Source: an uncultured Collinsella sp.
GTDB taxonomy: Bacteria; Actinomycetota; Coriobacteriia; Coriobacteriales; Coriobacteriaceae
DNA: 26,679 nucleotides
Direction of reading: 5' to 3'
NCBI GenBank assembly: GCA_900551365.1
Contig: URVZ01000018.1
Location: 1 to 26,679, forward strand
Shown here: piece after piece, positions 7,520-14,978 of the stretch
How the letters are laid out: the number at the start of each line of letters is the position of its first letter
Position numbering within the stretch: position 1 is the first letter of the stretch
Notes under the pieces: model-generated
Database searches by the model: none
What the model saw: the letters and a program-made list of their open reading frames with translations, nothing else
Told to the model about the DNA's origin: nothing
Program-made: the position numbers and the translations under genes

Positions 7520-8383
7520 ATGGCTTTTAACGTGAACGCGCTCGGGTTCGGTGACAACGTCGTCGATCGCTATGAGCATATCCATACCATGTATCCCGGC
7601 GGCAATGCGGTGAATTTTGCCGTTTACGCCAAGAAGTGCGGCGCCGCGCGCTCCGCGTACATGGGCATCTTTGGTAACGACGCCGCTGCCGAGCATGTGA
7701 TTGCAAGTCTCGAGGATGAGGGCATCGAGCTCGCTAAGTGCGAGCAGCTTATTGGCGAGAACGGCGCGGCGCGTGTGACCGTGGTCGATGGCGACCGCGT
7801 ATTCCTCGGCTCCAACGAGGGCGGCATCCGTGGCGATGCGCGCTATGTGCTCGATCGCTTCGATCTGGCATACATGAAGCAGTTCGACGTAGTCCACTCG
7901 GGCAACTACTGCTTTACCGAGCGCGAGCTCCCCAAGCTGAAGGCTGCAGGCATCACCGTATCGTTTGACTTCTCGGACGATTCCACCGATGAATACTATG
8001 AGCAGATTGCCCCGTTTGTCGACTTCGCCTTCTTTAGCGCTGCCGATGCTGCAAGTGAGGATGAGATTCGCGAGCGCCTCGCTTGGGTTAAGAATTTGGG
8101 CCCGCGCTTTGTGTCCGCAACGGCGGGCGCCGAGGGCTGCATCGCCTATGACGGCGAGCGCTACTATCGCCAGCTGGCAAAGCCCGTAACGGACATGAAG
8201 GACACCATGGGAGCCGGTGACTCGTTCCTGACCTCATTCCTGATGTGCTATCTCGATTCCGCCAAGCGCGGCGAGGACGGACCTGAGGCCATTGAGCGTG
8301 CGCTCGATTTTGCGGCAGGTTTTGCCTCGACCGTGTGCGGCATGGAGGGCTCTTGGGGCCACGGAGCTCCGATCACCGAGTAG
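7520..8383 (+). CDS. frlD: PfkB-family sugar kinase, FrlD-like (fructosamine/fructoselysine 6-kinase)
   Basis: A 287-residue ribokinase-fold kinase. The N-terminal blocks GFGDNVVDRYEH and YPGGNAVNFAVYAKKCGA closely match E. coli FrlD (GDNCVDIYPQ, SGGNAVNVAVYC). The middle SFDFSDDSTDEYYEQI and VDFAFFSA again match, and the catalytic/anion-hole block is KDTMGAGDSFLTSFL with general-base Asp in GAGD. FrlD phosphorylates fructoselysine at C6 with ATP, giving the substrate of the deglycase encoded directly upstream. I chose ATG 7520 rather than 7511: GGAAGG at 7505-7510 abuts the earlier ATG but is well spaced from 7520. Downstream lies a terminator/leader and then a second kinase of the same family, so this may close the first transcription unit. 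Confidence 0.82.
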   Translation: MAFNVNALGFGDNVVDRYEHIHTMYPGGNAVNFAVYAKKCGAARSAYMGIFGNDAAAEHVIASLEDEGIELAKCEQLIGENGAARVTVVDGDRVFLGSNEGGIRGDARYVLDRFDLAYMKQFDVVHSGNYCFTERELPKLKAAGITVSFDFSDDSTDEYYEQIAPFVDFAFFSAADAASEDEIRERLAWVKNLGPRFVSATAGAEGCIAYDGERYYRQLAKPVTDMKDTMGAGDSFLTSFLMCYLDSAKRGEDGPEAIERALDFAAGFASTVCGMEGSWGHGAPITE

Positions 8384-8400
8384 CCTGAGAAAGCGCTGGG

Positions 8401-8419
8401 AGGCTTGGGGCTGAAGCCT
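8401..8419 (+). promoter_or_regulatory. Hairpin in leader before second kinase
   Basis: A 6-bp perfect stem (8401-8406 with 8414-8419) lies upstream of the terminator at 8457. Together with short flanking complementarity it makes the 118-base gap between the two kinase genes look structured. It could be part of an attenuator. Confidence 0.35.
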
Positions 8420-8456
8420 TGGCTGGCTGACGCTAGATTACATCGGAATTCGGATA

Positions 8457-8484
8457 GGGGCTCGCCTTGGGTGGGCCCCTTTTT
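8457..8484 (+). terminator. Intrinsic terminator between the two FrlD-like kinase genes
   Basis: A 10-bp stem (8457-8466 with 8470-8479, including two G-T pairs) and a TTG loop are followed by five T residues. It ends 17 bases before the next ATG, so the genes after it are either a second transcription unit or are reached by read-through or antitermination. No convincing promoter was seen between the terminator and 8502. Confidence 0.75.
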
Positions 8485-8501
8485 GATTGCTGGAGAAGAC
8501 T

Positions 8502-9302
8502 ATGGATATCAAAGCATGTGCAGCTGGCTTTTGCTGTGCGGACGTGTACCAAAACATCGGCGTGTTCTATCCGACTGGCAATGGCATCGACTGGGGTATC
8601 CACCTGGCGCGAATGGGCATATCGGTATCTGCGGTGTCGGTCGTCGGAAAGGACGAGTACGGAGACAAAATGCGCGAGGCGCTGGCTGCCGAGGGGTTCG
8701 ACATCTCGCATCTTCGCGTGGAGGACGGCGATACCTCGGTGATGCTCATGGCGTTGAAGGACGGCGTCGACCGCGTGCATCTCGAAGCGATTGACGGTGT
8801 CATGGAAACGTACCGACCAAACGATGATGACCGGGCATTTATCCTGGAGCACGATGTCATCCATACCGACCTGTTTGGAAACTGCTTAGACCTGCTGCCC
8901 GAATGGCACGAGGCAGGCAAGACCGTCGTCATGGACTTTTCGGTGTTCAGTCAAGATCCCGAATACGCCTGTGAGAACCATTTTCCTTACGTTGACTATG
9001 CCTTTATGTCGTTTGAGGAGGATAGCGCGGAGCTGCGCGACTGGGTGCGCCATGTGCAGGAGCTGGGCCCGCGCGTGGCAGTCGCCACACTTGGCGAGAA
9101 GGGAAGCATCGCCTATGACGGTGAGCGCTTCTATGAATGTGGGATCGTGCCGGCCGAGAAGGTTGTCAATACCGTGGGCGCCGGCGACTCGTATATCGCC
9201 GGATTCACCAAGGGTGTACTGGATGGGCTTGACGTGCCGGCGTGCATGCATGCCGGTGCCGAGCTTTCGTCCCGAGTCATTGGGTCGTTCGAACCGTACT
9301 AG
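8502..9302 (+). CDS. PfkB-family carbohydrate kinase, second FrlD-like paralogue
   Basis: A 266-residue ribokinase-fold kinase related to FrlD but clearly diverged from the copy encoded at 7520-8383. Blocks include GFCCADVYQNIGVFYPTGN at the N-terminus (the usual GGNAVN is changed to TGNGID), VVGKDEYGDKMREALAAEGFDISHL, VVMDFSVFS, and the catalytic VNTVGAGDSYIAGFTKG with Asp in GAGD. GGAGA at 8492-8495 supports ATG 8502; an upstream in-frame TTG at 8487 would include the ribosome site. It opens the second half of the cluster. It probably phosphorylates a ketose or ketosamine different from that of the first kinase, which would widen the substrate range; the substrate is not known. The GGN-to-TGN change at the sugar-binding loop supports altered specificity. 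Confidence 0.82.
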   Translation: MDIKACAAGFCCADVYQNIGVFYPTGNGIDWGIHLARMGISVSAVSVVGKDEYGDKMREALAAEGFDISHLRVEDGDTSVMLMALKDGVDRVHLEAIDGVMETYRPNDDDRAFILEHDVIHTDLFGNCLDLLPEWHEAGKTVVMDFSVFSQDPEYACENHFPYVDYAFMSFEEDSAELRDWVRHVQELGPRVAVATLGEKGSIAYDGERFYECGIVPAEKVVNTVGAGDSYIAGFTKGVLDGLDVPACMHAGAELSSRVIGSFEPY

Positions 9303-9329
9303 GAATAAAAGCCTGGAAAGGAGTGCAAG

Positions 9330-10190
9330 ATGGTAATCGATATGCTGGTCCAGCCCATGCTCTACGGCGAGATCTATACGCCAGGCGACGAGCCAGACGG
9401 CTTTGGTTTTTGGGAGCGTGAGTTTGGCATGGGGCACATGGGCCCCATGGACTGGGATGAGCTCGTGGCCGAAATGGATGTCTGCGATGTGCGGAAAAGC
9501 GTGCTCATGCCGCTCGATGTGACCACGGCGTGCGGCGGGCACTTTGGCACCAACGACCAGGTTGCCGCGCTTGTTGCCGCGCACCCCGATCGCCTATGGG
9601 GATTCGCGAGCGTGGACCCGCAAGTGAGTGGCGCCGCCGATGAGCTGGAGCGTGCCTTTACCGAGCTGGGGGCCAAGGGGCTCTGCCTACATCCGGCAAA
9701 GCAAGGTTTTGCGCCCGATGATGCCGTGGCCGAGCCGCTCTACAAGCTCTGTGAGCGCTACAACAAGCCGGTGGTTTTCCATGCCGGTATGTCCTGGGAG
9801 CCGGGTGCGGAGCTTTCGCGAAGCCACCCGCTTGCGTTTGAGCACACCATCGCAACGCATCCGGATGTGCGCTTTAACCTGACGCACTTTGGCTGGCCCT
9901 GGGTGCGCGAGACCGTGGCGATGCTGCTCAAGTATCCCAATTGCTATACGGATGCCTCTATTACCTATATCGATTCGCCCGAAGAAATGATGCAGCGGCT
10001 CTTCACCGTCGATATGGGACCGCTGTGGTATGAGCGTGCCCTGTCTCATCAGGTGATGTTTGCCAGCAATACGCCACGCTTCCGCGCCTTCAAGCTCAAG
10101 CGGGCGCTTGATACCGTGCCCATGCGCGATGAGGCGCGGGAGAATCTGTATTCCGGTACGGCGCTGCGTTTTCTGAAAGGTGATGAGTGA
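9330..10190 (+). CDS. Amidohydrolase_2-fold TIM-barrel protein lacking the N-terminal HxH
   Basis: A 286-residue protein of the ACMSD/Amidohydrolase_2 fold. Visible family marks are GFASVDPQ, GAKGLCLHPAKQGF, PVVFHAGMSW with H151, FNLTHFGWPW with H186, and YTDASITY. The N-terminal metal motif, normally DxHxH, reads IDMLVQP, so both histidines are absent, and the C-terminal catalytic Asp (GSDxP) is replaced by ASNTP with N247. It is therefore either a metal-independent enzyme, as some lactonase-like members can be, or a non-hydrolytic binding protein. GGAAAGGAG lies 6 bases upstream of ATG 9330. It overlaps or abuts the following YjbQ-family gene, implying coupled expression. Function in the cluster is unknown; a lactone or imine hydrolysis step is one possibility. 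Confidence 0.75.
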   Translation: MVIDMLVQPMLYGEIYTPGDEPDGFGFWEREFGMGHMGPMDWDELVAEMDVCDVRKSVLMPLDVTTACGGHFGTNDQVAALVAAHPDRLWGFASVDPQVSGAADELERAFTELGAKGLCLHPAKQGFAPDDAVAEPLYKLCERYNKPVVFHAGMSWEPGAELSRSHPLAFEHTIATHPDVRFNLTHFGWPWVRETVAMLLKYPNCYTDASITYIDSPEEMMQRLFTVDMGPLWYERALSHQVMFASNTPRFRAFKLKRALDTVPMRDEARENLYSGTALRFLKGDE

Positions 10191-10191
10191 C

Positions 10192-10620
10192 ATGGTGACA
10201 CTCGAGACATTGAGCTATCTATCGACGGCGCCCGACCAGTTCATCGATATCACAGAAGATGTGCATGCCGCCATCGAGCGTAGTGCGGTGACCGATGGAC
10301 TGGCAGCGATTATTTTGTCGCATACGACTTGCGGCATCGTGGTGAACGAGGGGCTTCCGTGCGTGGAGACCGATCTCATGGAGACGCTCGATCGCATTGC
10401 CCCGCCCGATGCCCCCTATGCGCATGCTCATTTCTTGCCGAGCTATGGTGCCACGGGCAATAACTCCTGTGGTCATATCAAGAGCATGATTTGCGGCAAT
10501 AGCTGCTTCTTCCCCGTTCAAGACGGCCACATTGTATGTGGCGGGGCCCAGAACATCTACCTTGCGGAGTTCGATGGACCTCAGAAGCGAAAAGTGTTCG
10601 TTGAGGTGCTGGGCGAGTAG
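10192..10620 (+). CDS. YjbQ-family protein (UPF0047, secondary thiamine-phosphate synthase-like)
   Basis: A 142-residue single-domain protein. The conserved family core is evident: ILSHTTCGIVVNEG (the HTSA-type segment), a middle ALPSYGATGNNSCGHIKSMICG-like block carrying the conserved GHIKS, then VQDGHIVCGGAQNIYLAEFDGP and the RKVFVEV end. Conserved His and Cys/Asn residues cluster at a trimer interface in this family; weak thiamine-phosphate synthase activity has been reported for members but the real role is unclear. Several starts are possible (GTG 10180, ATG 10183, ATG 10192); I prefer 10192, which lies just past the previous stop with GAAAGG upstream, but 10183 is also plausible. Location between a metal-less amidohydrolase-like gene and a BtpA gene suggests a real pathway job here rather than thiamine synthesis (inference). 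Confidence 0.82.
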   Translation: MVTLETLSYLSTAPDQFIDITEDVHAAIERSAVTDGLAAIILSHTTCGIVVNEGLPCVETDLMETLDRIAPPDAPYAHAHFLPSYGATGNNSCGHIKSMICGNSCFFPVQDGHIVCGGAQNIYLAEFDGPQKRKVFVEVLGE

Positions 10621-10661
10621 CAGTTGATGTCTGTGAGTCGGCGAGCTAAAGGAGATTGACC

Positions 10662-11471
10662 ATGTCGTTTATGGCTTCGATGTTTGGGACCGAGAAACCG
10701 GTAATTGGCATGCTGCATCTGCAGCCGCTGCCTGGCGATCCTCTGTATTATCCGGGCGGCAGCGTTTCGCGCGTGATCGATGCCGCCAAGCGCGATCTCG
10801 AAGCGCTGCAGTCGGGTGGCGTGGACGGCATTCTGATCACCAATGAGCTATCGATGCCCTACGAGCAGCATGTGTCGGCAGTGACCCTTGCCGCTATGGG
10901 GCATGTCATCGGAGCTCTTGCCGCAGATTTCTCGACCCCTTGGGGTGCAGAGGCTATTTATGACGGCGATGCCACGATCGGGCTGTGCGCCGCCGTTGAG
11001 GCGCAGTTTACACGCTGCAATTTCTGCGGTGCCTGGGCTGGCGATCTTGGCCTGATCAATCGTGACTTTGCGCACACCATGCGCCGCCGTGCCGCCCTGC
11101 GTCTGGATGACCTAAAGATGTTCCATTTCATCACAAGCGAGGGCGAGGTGTACCTTAACGACCGATCGACTCCCGATATTGCCGATTCGCTGGTATTCAA
11201 CTGCCTACCCGACGCCCTTGTTATTGGCGGGTCTGCTGCCGGGCGCGGCGCTTCGGGCGAGCTTGCCGACGAGGTGCGCGTCCGTGTTGGCGATGTGCCG
11301 GTGGTATGTGGAACGGGATGTCGCGAGAATACCGTTGCAGACGTGTTTTCGCATTATGATGGCGCGTTTGTCGGTACCTGCCTCAAGCGAGACGGCAAGC
11401 TCGACGCCCCTGTCGAAGCCGAACGGGTCGCGCGGTTCATGGCTGCCGCCCGTGCCGCGAGAGGGGAGTGA
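10662..11471 (+). CDS. BtpA/SgcQ-family TIM-barrel protein
   Basis: A 269-residue protein of the BtpA family. Signature blocks are KPVIGMLHLQPLPGDP near the N-terminus, GVDGILITNE, ADFSTPWGAEAIYDGD, AQFTRCNFCGAW, and the C-terminal barrel phosphate-site-like blocks ALVIGGSAAGRGAS and VPVVCGTGCRENTV. BtpA was first named for photosystem I stability in cyanobacteria, but homologues such as E. coli SgcQ are found with sugar genes and are of unknown activity. ATG 10662 follows AAGGAG by 7 bases; an in-frame TTG at 10656 is less likely. Its stop overlaps the ribosome site of the FGGY kinase gene. In this setting an aldolase- or epimerase-like step on a phosphorylated sugar is a reasonable guess, not shown. 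Confidence 0.85.
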   Translation: MSFMASMFGTEKPVIGMLHLQPLPGDPLYYPGGSVSRVIDAAKRDLEALQSGGVDGILITNELSMPYEQHVSAVTLAAMGHVIGALAADFSTPWGAEAIYDGDATIGLCAAVEAQFTRCNFCGAWAGDLGLINRDFAHTMRRRAALRLDDLKMFHFITSEGEVYLNDRSTPDIADSLVFNCLPDALVIGGSAAGRGASGELADEVRVRVGDVPVVCGTGCRENTVADVFSHYDGAFVGTCLKRDGKLDAPVEAERVARFMAAARAARGE

Positions 11472-11476
11472 GCGGT

Positions 11477-12994
11477 ATGCCGTACTATCTTGGCATCGAC
11501 ATTGGAACGAGTGCGTCCAAGGGCGTGTTAATTGATGCGGAGTGTCGAATTGTGGCGCAGGCATCTTGCCAACATGAAACCGAGAACCCTCAGGATGGTT
11601 GGTATCAGCACGATACAGAAGCGATTTGGTGGGGTGATTTTTGCCGGCTGTCTCGCGAGCTTATCGAGTGCGCGGGCATCGAGGCGAGCCAGATCCGCTG
11701 CGTAGGGTTGTCGGCTTTGGGCTGTGATTGCGTGCCAGTCGATGAAGATTGCCACGCCTTGGCTCCGGTAATTCTCTACGGGGTCGATGCTCGCTCGAAG
11801 CCGCAGATTGACGAGCTTCTTTCCGAATATGGTCCCGATCGCGCTCGCCAGCTCTTTGGACACGATCCGTGTTCGTCGGATATCGCCCCTAAGGTCCTTT
11901 GGTTTAAGGAGAATATGCCCGAGGTCCATGAGCGGGCGGCGAAGTTTCTTACGGCTTCGTCCTATCTATGCGCCAAGCTTACCGGCAGGTTTACGATCGA
12001 CCGTTACCTTGCCGAGGATTTCCTTCCCTTATATGATCGTGAGACGTGGCAGGTTAATGAGCGCGGGTGCGCGCGGTTCTGCCGTCCCGACCAGATGGCC
12101 GAAGTCATGGCGGCGACCGATATCGCCGGCGTAATCACGGATCGGGCGGCGGTTGAAACCGGTCTTGCGAGGGATACGCCGGTGCTTGTCGGAACAGGCG
12201 ATTCGGGCGCCGAGGCGATTTCTACCGGAGTGTTCTGCCCCGGGGACATGATGGTGCAACTCGGGAGCACGGCCTACTTTATCTATTTGGCGGACCATAT
12301 GGTCGATGACGCTCGTCTATGGCCAGGGACATTCATCATCCCCGGAACCTACGGCATCTGCGCCGGGACCAATACAGCAGGTGCGTTGACGGCGTGGTTG
12401 CGACGCGAGTTGTACCGCGATGTCATGGATGCCGAACACTCCGGCGGCCCCGATGCCTATGAGGTCATGGCGCACGATGCCGGGCAGGTAGGTCCTGGAG
12501 CGGATGGCCTGCTGTGTCTTCCATACTTTGCGGGCGAGCGCACCCCGCTCAACGATCCCGAGGCGCGTGGCGTGTTCTTCGGTCTGACCGAAAGGCATAC
12601 CCGGGGCCATATGGTCCGCGCGGCTTTGGAAGGGATCGCCTACACTGTTGCGGCTCATGTCGACATCATCGAGCGCGAGCACGGGCTTCCCATCGAGCGC
12701 ATCATGCTCGTGGGCGGCGGAACTAAGAATCCGGTATGGATGCAGGCGATTGCCGATGTCTGCGGTCGTGAGGTCTCGGTTGCGAAGGTTACGGTGGGCG
12801 CATGTTTTGGCGATGCTCTTATGGCGGCACTTGCTGGCGGCGCCTATTCATCATGGGGTGAGCTTGCCCGGGTTCTTGGGGTCGCGCAAACGATCGAGCC
12901 TGATATGGACGCTCATGAGCTGTACGCATCGCGCCGCCGCATCTTTGATGAGCTATATGCGCGAAATTGCGACCTTATGCACGAGCTAGTATAG
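11477..12994 (+). CDS. FGGY-family carbohydrate kinase (xylulokinase-like)
   Basis: A 505-residue two-domain ASKHA kinase. The N-terminal phosphate-1 motif is YLGIDIGTSASKGVLID; the second-domain blocks are LVGTGDSGAEAIS, MVQLGSTAYF, LCLPYFAGERTPLNDP, AALEGIAYTV and the adenosine motif LVGGGTKNPVWMQ. The length fits xylulokinase/gluconokinase-type members. It phosphorylates a free sugar or polyol with ATP, but the specificity cannot be given. ATG 11477 lies 8 bases after GAGGGGAG; the in-frame GTG at 11468 overlaps the upstream stop and lacks that spacing. It is the last gene of the plus-strand cluster; a weak GC hairpin and then a MITE-like element follow. A second kinase class in the same cluster suggests that the pathway handles at least two sugar products. 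Confidence 0.9.
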   Translation: MPYYLGIDIGTSASKGVLIDAECRIVAQASCQHETENPQDGWYQHDTEAIWWGDFCRLSRELIECAGIEASQIRCVGLSALGCDCVPVDEDCHALAPVILYGVDARSKPQIDELLSEYGPDRARQLFGHDPCSSDIAPKVLWFKENMPEVHERAAKFLTASSYLCAKLTGRFTIDRYLAEDFLPLYDRETWQVNERGCARFCRPDQMAEVMAATDIAGVITDRAAVETGLARDTPVLVGTGDSGAEAISTGVFCPGDMMVQLGSTAYFIYLADHMVDDARLWPGTFIIPGTYGICAGTNTAGALTAWLRRELYRDVMDAEHSGGPDAYEVMAHDAGQVGPGADGLLCLPYFAGERTPLNDPEARGVFFGLTERHTRGHMVRAALEGIAYTVAAHVDIIEREHGLPIERIMLVGGGTKNPVWMQAIADVCGREVSVAKVTVGACFGDALMAALAGGAYSSWGELARVLGVAQTIEPDMDAHELYASRRRIFDELYARNCDLMHELV

Positions 12995-13060
12995 CGCCGC
13001 CGAATTGCCCCACGCTCTTATGGGGGCTGCGTTGTGCGATTCGCATGTCCCTTGAGGGTC

Positions 13061-13290
13061 GTGGGCAAAAAATGCCAAATATGAGTACTGTCACAAATTT
13101 AGTAGCAGCAAAATTTGGCTCTTGAGGTCCAAGTTGAGTGTCTGCGGACAACTTAAAGCCGTCTAATATGTCCCTGGGTATGCTAAAACGACCTGATAAT
13201 GAACAGTTGTACATTATCAGGTCGTTGTTTTGGTGCAAAATAATGTGACCAGTTTTACAACAGTACTCATATTTGGCATTTTTTGCCCAC
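13061..13290. mobile_element. MITE-like non-coding element with perfect 31-bp terminal inverted repeats
   Basis: Bases 13061-13091 and 13260-13290 are exact inverted copies over 31 bp, bounding a 230-bp element with no coding gene. Each end holds GGGCAAAAAATGCC or its complement. Inside lies a second perfect inverted repeat of 15 bp (13187-13201 with 13212-13226) and a smaller one (13131-13136 with 13149-13154). The flanks carry GAGGGTC (13054-13060) and, after one base, GAGGTC (13292-13297), which might be a degraded target duplication. It fills the gap between convergent genes, ending 6 bases from the tatD-like stop. No transposase is present, so it would have to be moved in trans. Confidence 0.75.
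13187..13226. repeat. Internal 15-bp inverted repeat of the MITE-like element
   Basis: AACGACCTGATAATG (13187-13201) and its exact complement (13212-13226) flank a 10-base loop, followed by a T-rich stretch on the plus strand. It can form a strong hairpin in RNA from either strand and may serve as a bidirectional terminator for the convergent genes. Confidence 0.7.
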
Positions 13291-13295
13291 CGAGG

Positions 13296-14078
13296 TCAGC
13301 GGAAGTCGAAAATGGAGTGGGAATTTTCCAGGACGACCGACTTGATGCTCTCCTCGGGGCAGTTTTTAAGCGCAGCAATGACCTCGGATACTCTTATGAG
13401 TGAATCGACGAACTGTCGCGCGGATGTTTCCGCGTCTGGTTCGGCCGGCGCGTCGGTTTCGAGTAGCAAGCGATCAAGTGGAATCTGTCGCGCGTATTCG
13501 CGCCCACGTTTGGTCGCAAGCATGCGTTCATTCACGGAAAAGTAGCAGCCCGCAATGCGTGCGCGGACAAACTCATCTGAGGTGCCGCTAAACCAGTGGA
13601 AGATAATGGTGGGGGAGTTGGGGACGTCCTTTAGAAGGTCGTTCGACTCCAAAGTGTCCAAAGTTGCTCCCGCCGCGCGAACGGCGTGAATGGATAGAAC
13701 GCGTCCAGGTAGCGGGGACTGCGATAACGTTCGGCATAGCCGTTCAAATGCCTGCGTCTGGTTTCCCTCGGTGCCTGCAAAGCGTGGCGAGAAATCGAGC
13801 CCGACCTCGCCGATAAACCGTTCCCGGATGGCGAGTTCACAAAGCAGGCCGACCTCGGCGGTTCCGCATCGGCCGTCGGCAATCCACCAGGGGTGGAGGC
13901 CCACCCCTGCAATAACGTTGGGACTACTGCTGGCGCGTTCGGATGCTGACGCGAAATCGCGTGGATCGACGCCGCAATCAAAGAGCTCCAGTCCCATCGC
14001 TGCGGCTTCGTGGGCAACGGTGTTCGGGCTGGCCATCAGGTCGAGGTGACAGTGAGCATCAAAGGACTGCAGCTTCAT
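13296..14078 (-). CDS. TatD-family metal-dependent hydrolase
   Basis: A 260-residue TIM-barrel metallohydrolase. Metal-binding motifs are intact: FDAHCHLD at residues 6-13, GVGLHPWW, FIGEVGLDFS (bridging Glu), LSIHAVRAA, IIFHWFSGT and LLLETDAPAE. TatD proteins are 3'-5' DNA exonucleases or small-substrate phosphodiesterase-like hydrolases; the GLHPWW form is also common in divergent members not shown to act on DNA. It lies 14 bases downstream of tcdA on the same strand, so the two are probably co-transcribed. A weak AAGG precedes ATG 14078. It ends 6 bases from the MITE-like element. Family assignment is firm, substrate is not. Confidence 0.88.
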   Translation of the reverse strand: MKLQSFDAHCHLDLMASPNTVAHEAAAMGLELFDCGVDPRDFASASERASSSPNVIAGVGLHPWWIADGRCGTAEVGLLCELAIRERFIGEVGLDFSPRFAGTEGNQTQAFERLCRTLSQSPLPGRVLSIHAVRAAGATLDTLESNDLLKDVPNSPTIIFHWFSGTSDEFVRARIAGCYFSVNERMLATKRGREYARQIPLDRLLLETDAPAEPDAETSARQFVDSLIRVSEVIAALKNCPEESIKSVVLENSHSIFDFR

Positions 14079-14092
14079 CGCGGTGCGCCTTG

Positions 14093-14890
14093 CTAGTCCA
14101 GGCGCTGGCCGTCGGCGCGAACGCGCTCGGTACCGCGTCCACTGATCTTGCGAATAACCTCGCCGGCAATCATCTGGCCCATGATGGGCGGCATAAAGCT
14201 GGCGGTTCCGAGCTCGGTGCGCTCGTGGATGTTGGAGGGGTCACGGCGCTGAGTCTTGACCGACTCCTCGCAGCTAAATAGAACGTGCAGGCTCTTGATG
14301 CCACGTTTTTTGCACTCTTTGCGCATGATACGGCTCATGGGGTCGCGCACCGTGTCAAAGATATCGGCGAAGCGCAGGCATTCGGGATGCAGCTTGTTGC
14401 CGCCGCCCATAGAGCTCACCAGGCGAATGTCGTGGTCCTGAGCATACTTGGCGACGGTGAGCTTGGCCGAGATGGTATCGATGGCGTCGATAACGTAGTC
14501 GAGCGTGCCACCTGTCTGCTCCAGAACGCTCGCGAAGAATTCGTCGATGTTGTCGCTCAGCAGGTATTCGGTGCGCTTGATGACGGTGGCGGCAGGGTTG
14601 ATGTCATGGATCATGGCCTCCATGACGTCGACTTTACGCTTGCCGATGGTGCTGTGAAACGCGATGGCCTGACGGTTGATATTGCTGGGCGCAATGATGT
14701 CTTTATCCAGAATTACGAAATGGCCGATGCCGCCGCGGGCGAGCGCTTCGCAGCAGTTAGAGCCCACGCCGCCGCAGCCGAGCACCAACACCGTGGCGTC
14801 GGCGAGCTTGTCGAGCGCCTCGCGCCCCATGATGATCTCGAGCTTGGTGTCGCGCGTCTCGACGGGAGCGGCGGCTGCGGTTTCGGTCAT
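14093..14890 (-). CDS. tcdA: tRNA threonylcarbamoyladenosine dehydratase (ThiF/E1-like)
   Basis: A 265-residue E1-like ATP-using enzyme. The nucleotide-binding loop LVLGCGGVGSNCCEALARGG is at about residues 35-54, followed by LDKDIIAPSNINRQ (E1-type Asp and Arg), DYVIDAIDTISAK, and the tcdA-typical LGTASFMPPIMGQMIAG near the end. TcdA dehydrates t6A at position 37 of ANN-decoding tRNAs to the cyclic ct6A form. GGAGGA at 14896-14901 precedes ATG 14890. A TATAAT -10 is seen upstream at 14936-14941 on this strand. The family alternative (MoeB/ThiF) is less likely because no sulphur-carrier or zinc Cys pairs are seen and the length fits TcdA/CsdL. Confidence 0.92.
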   Translation of the reverse strand: MTETAAAAPVETRDTKLEIIMGREALDKLADATVLVLGCGGVGSNCCEALARGGIGHFVILDKDIIAPSNINRQAIAFHSTIGKRKVDVMEAMIHDINPAATVIKRTEYLLSDNIDEFFASVLEQTGGTLDYVIDAIDTISAKLTVAKYAQDHDIRLVSSMGGGNKLHPECLRFADIFDTVRDPMSRIMRKECKKRGIKSLHVLFSCEESVKTQRRDPSNIHERTELGTASFMPPIMGQMIAGEVIRKISGRGTERVRADGQRLD

Positions 14891-14935
14891 AGATATCCTC
14901 CGATGGGGAAGTAATTAACGTAATTGGCTATCGCC

Positions 14936-14941
14936 ATTATA
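14936..14941 (-). promoter_or_regulatory. Candidate -10 element of the tcdA promoter
   Basis: A perfect TATAAT on the minus strand lies 46 bases before the tcdA start. The matching -35 is weak. It is divergent from the antisense-RNA promoter at 14979-15007. Confidence 0.5.
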
Positions 14942-14978
14942 GGTATTATTCTGCCTCCATTTGAGGCCTTGGGGCATG

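Noticed and set aside
13296..14890. TatD-like gene as part of a Qat-type anti-phage system
   Set aside because: The partner genes of Qat (ATPase and QueC-like) are absent; the neighbour is tcdA, a housekeeping tRNA modification gene.
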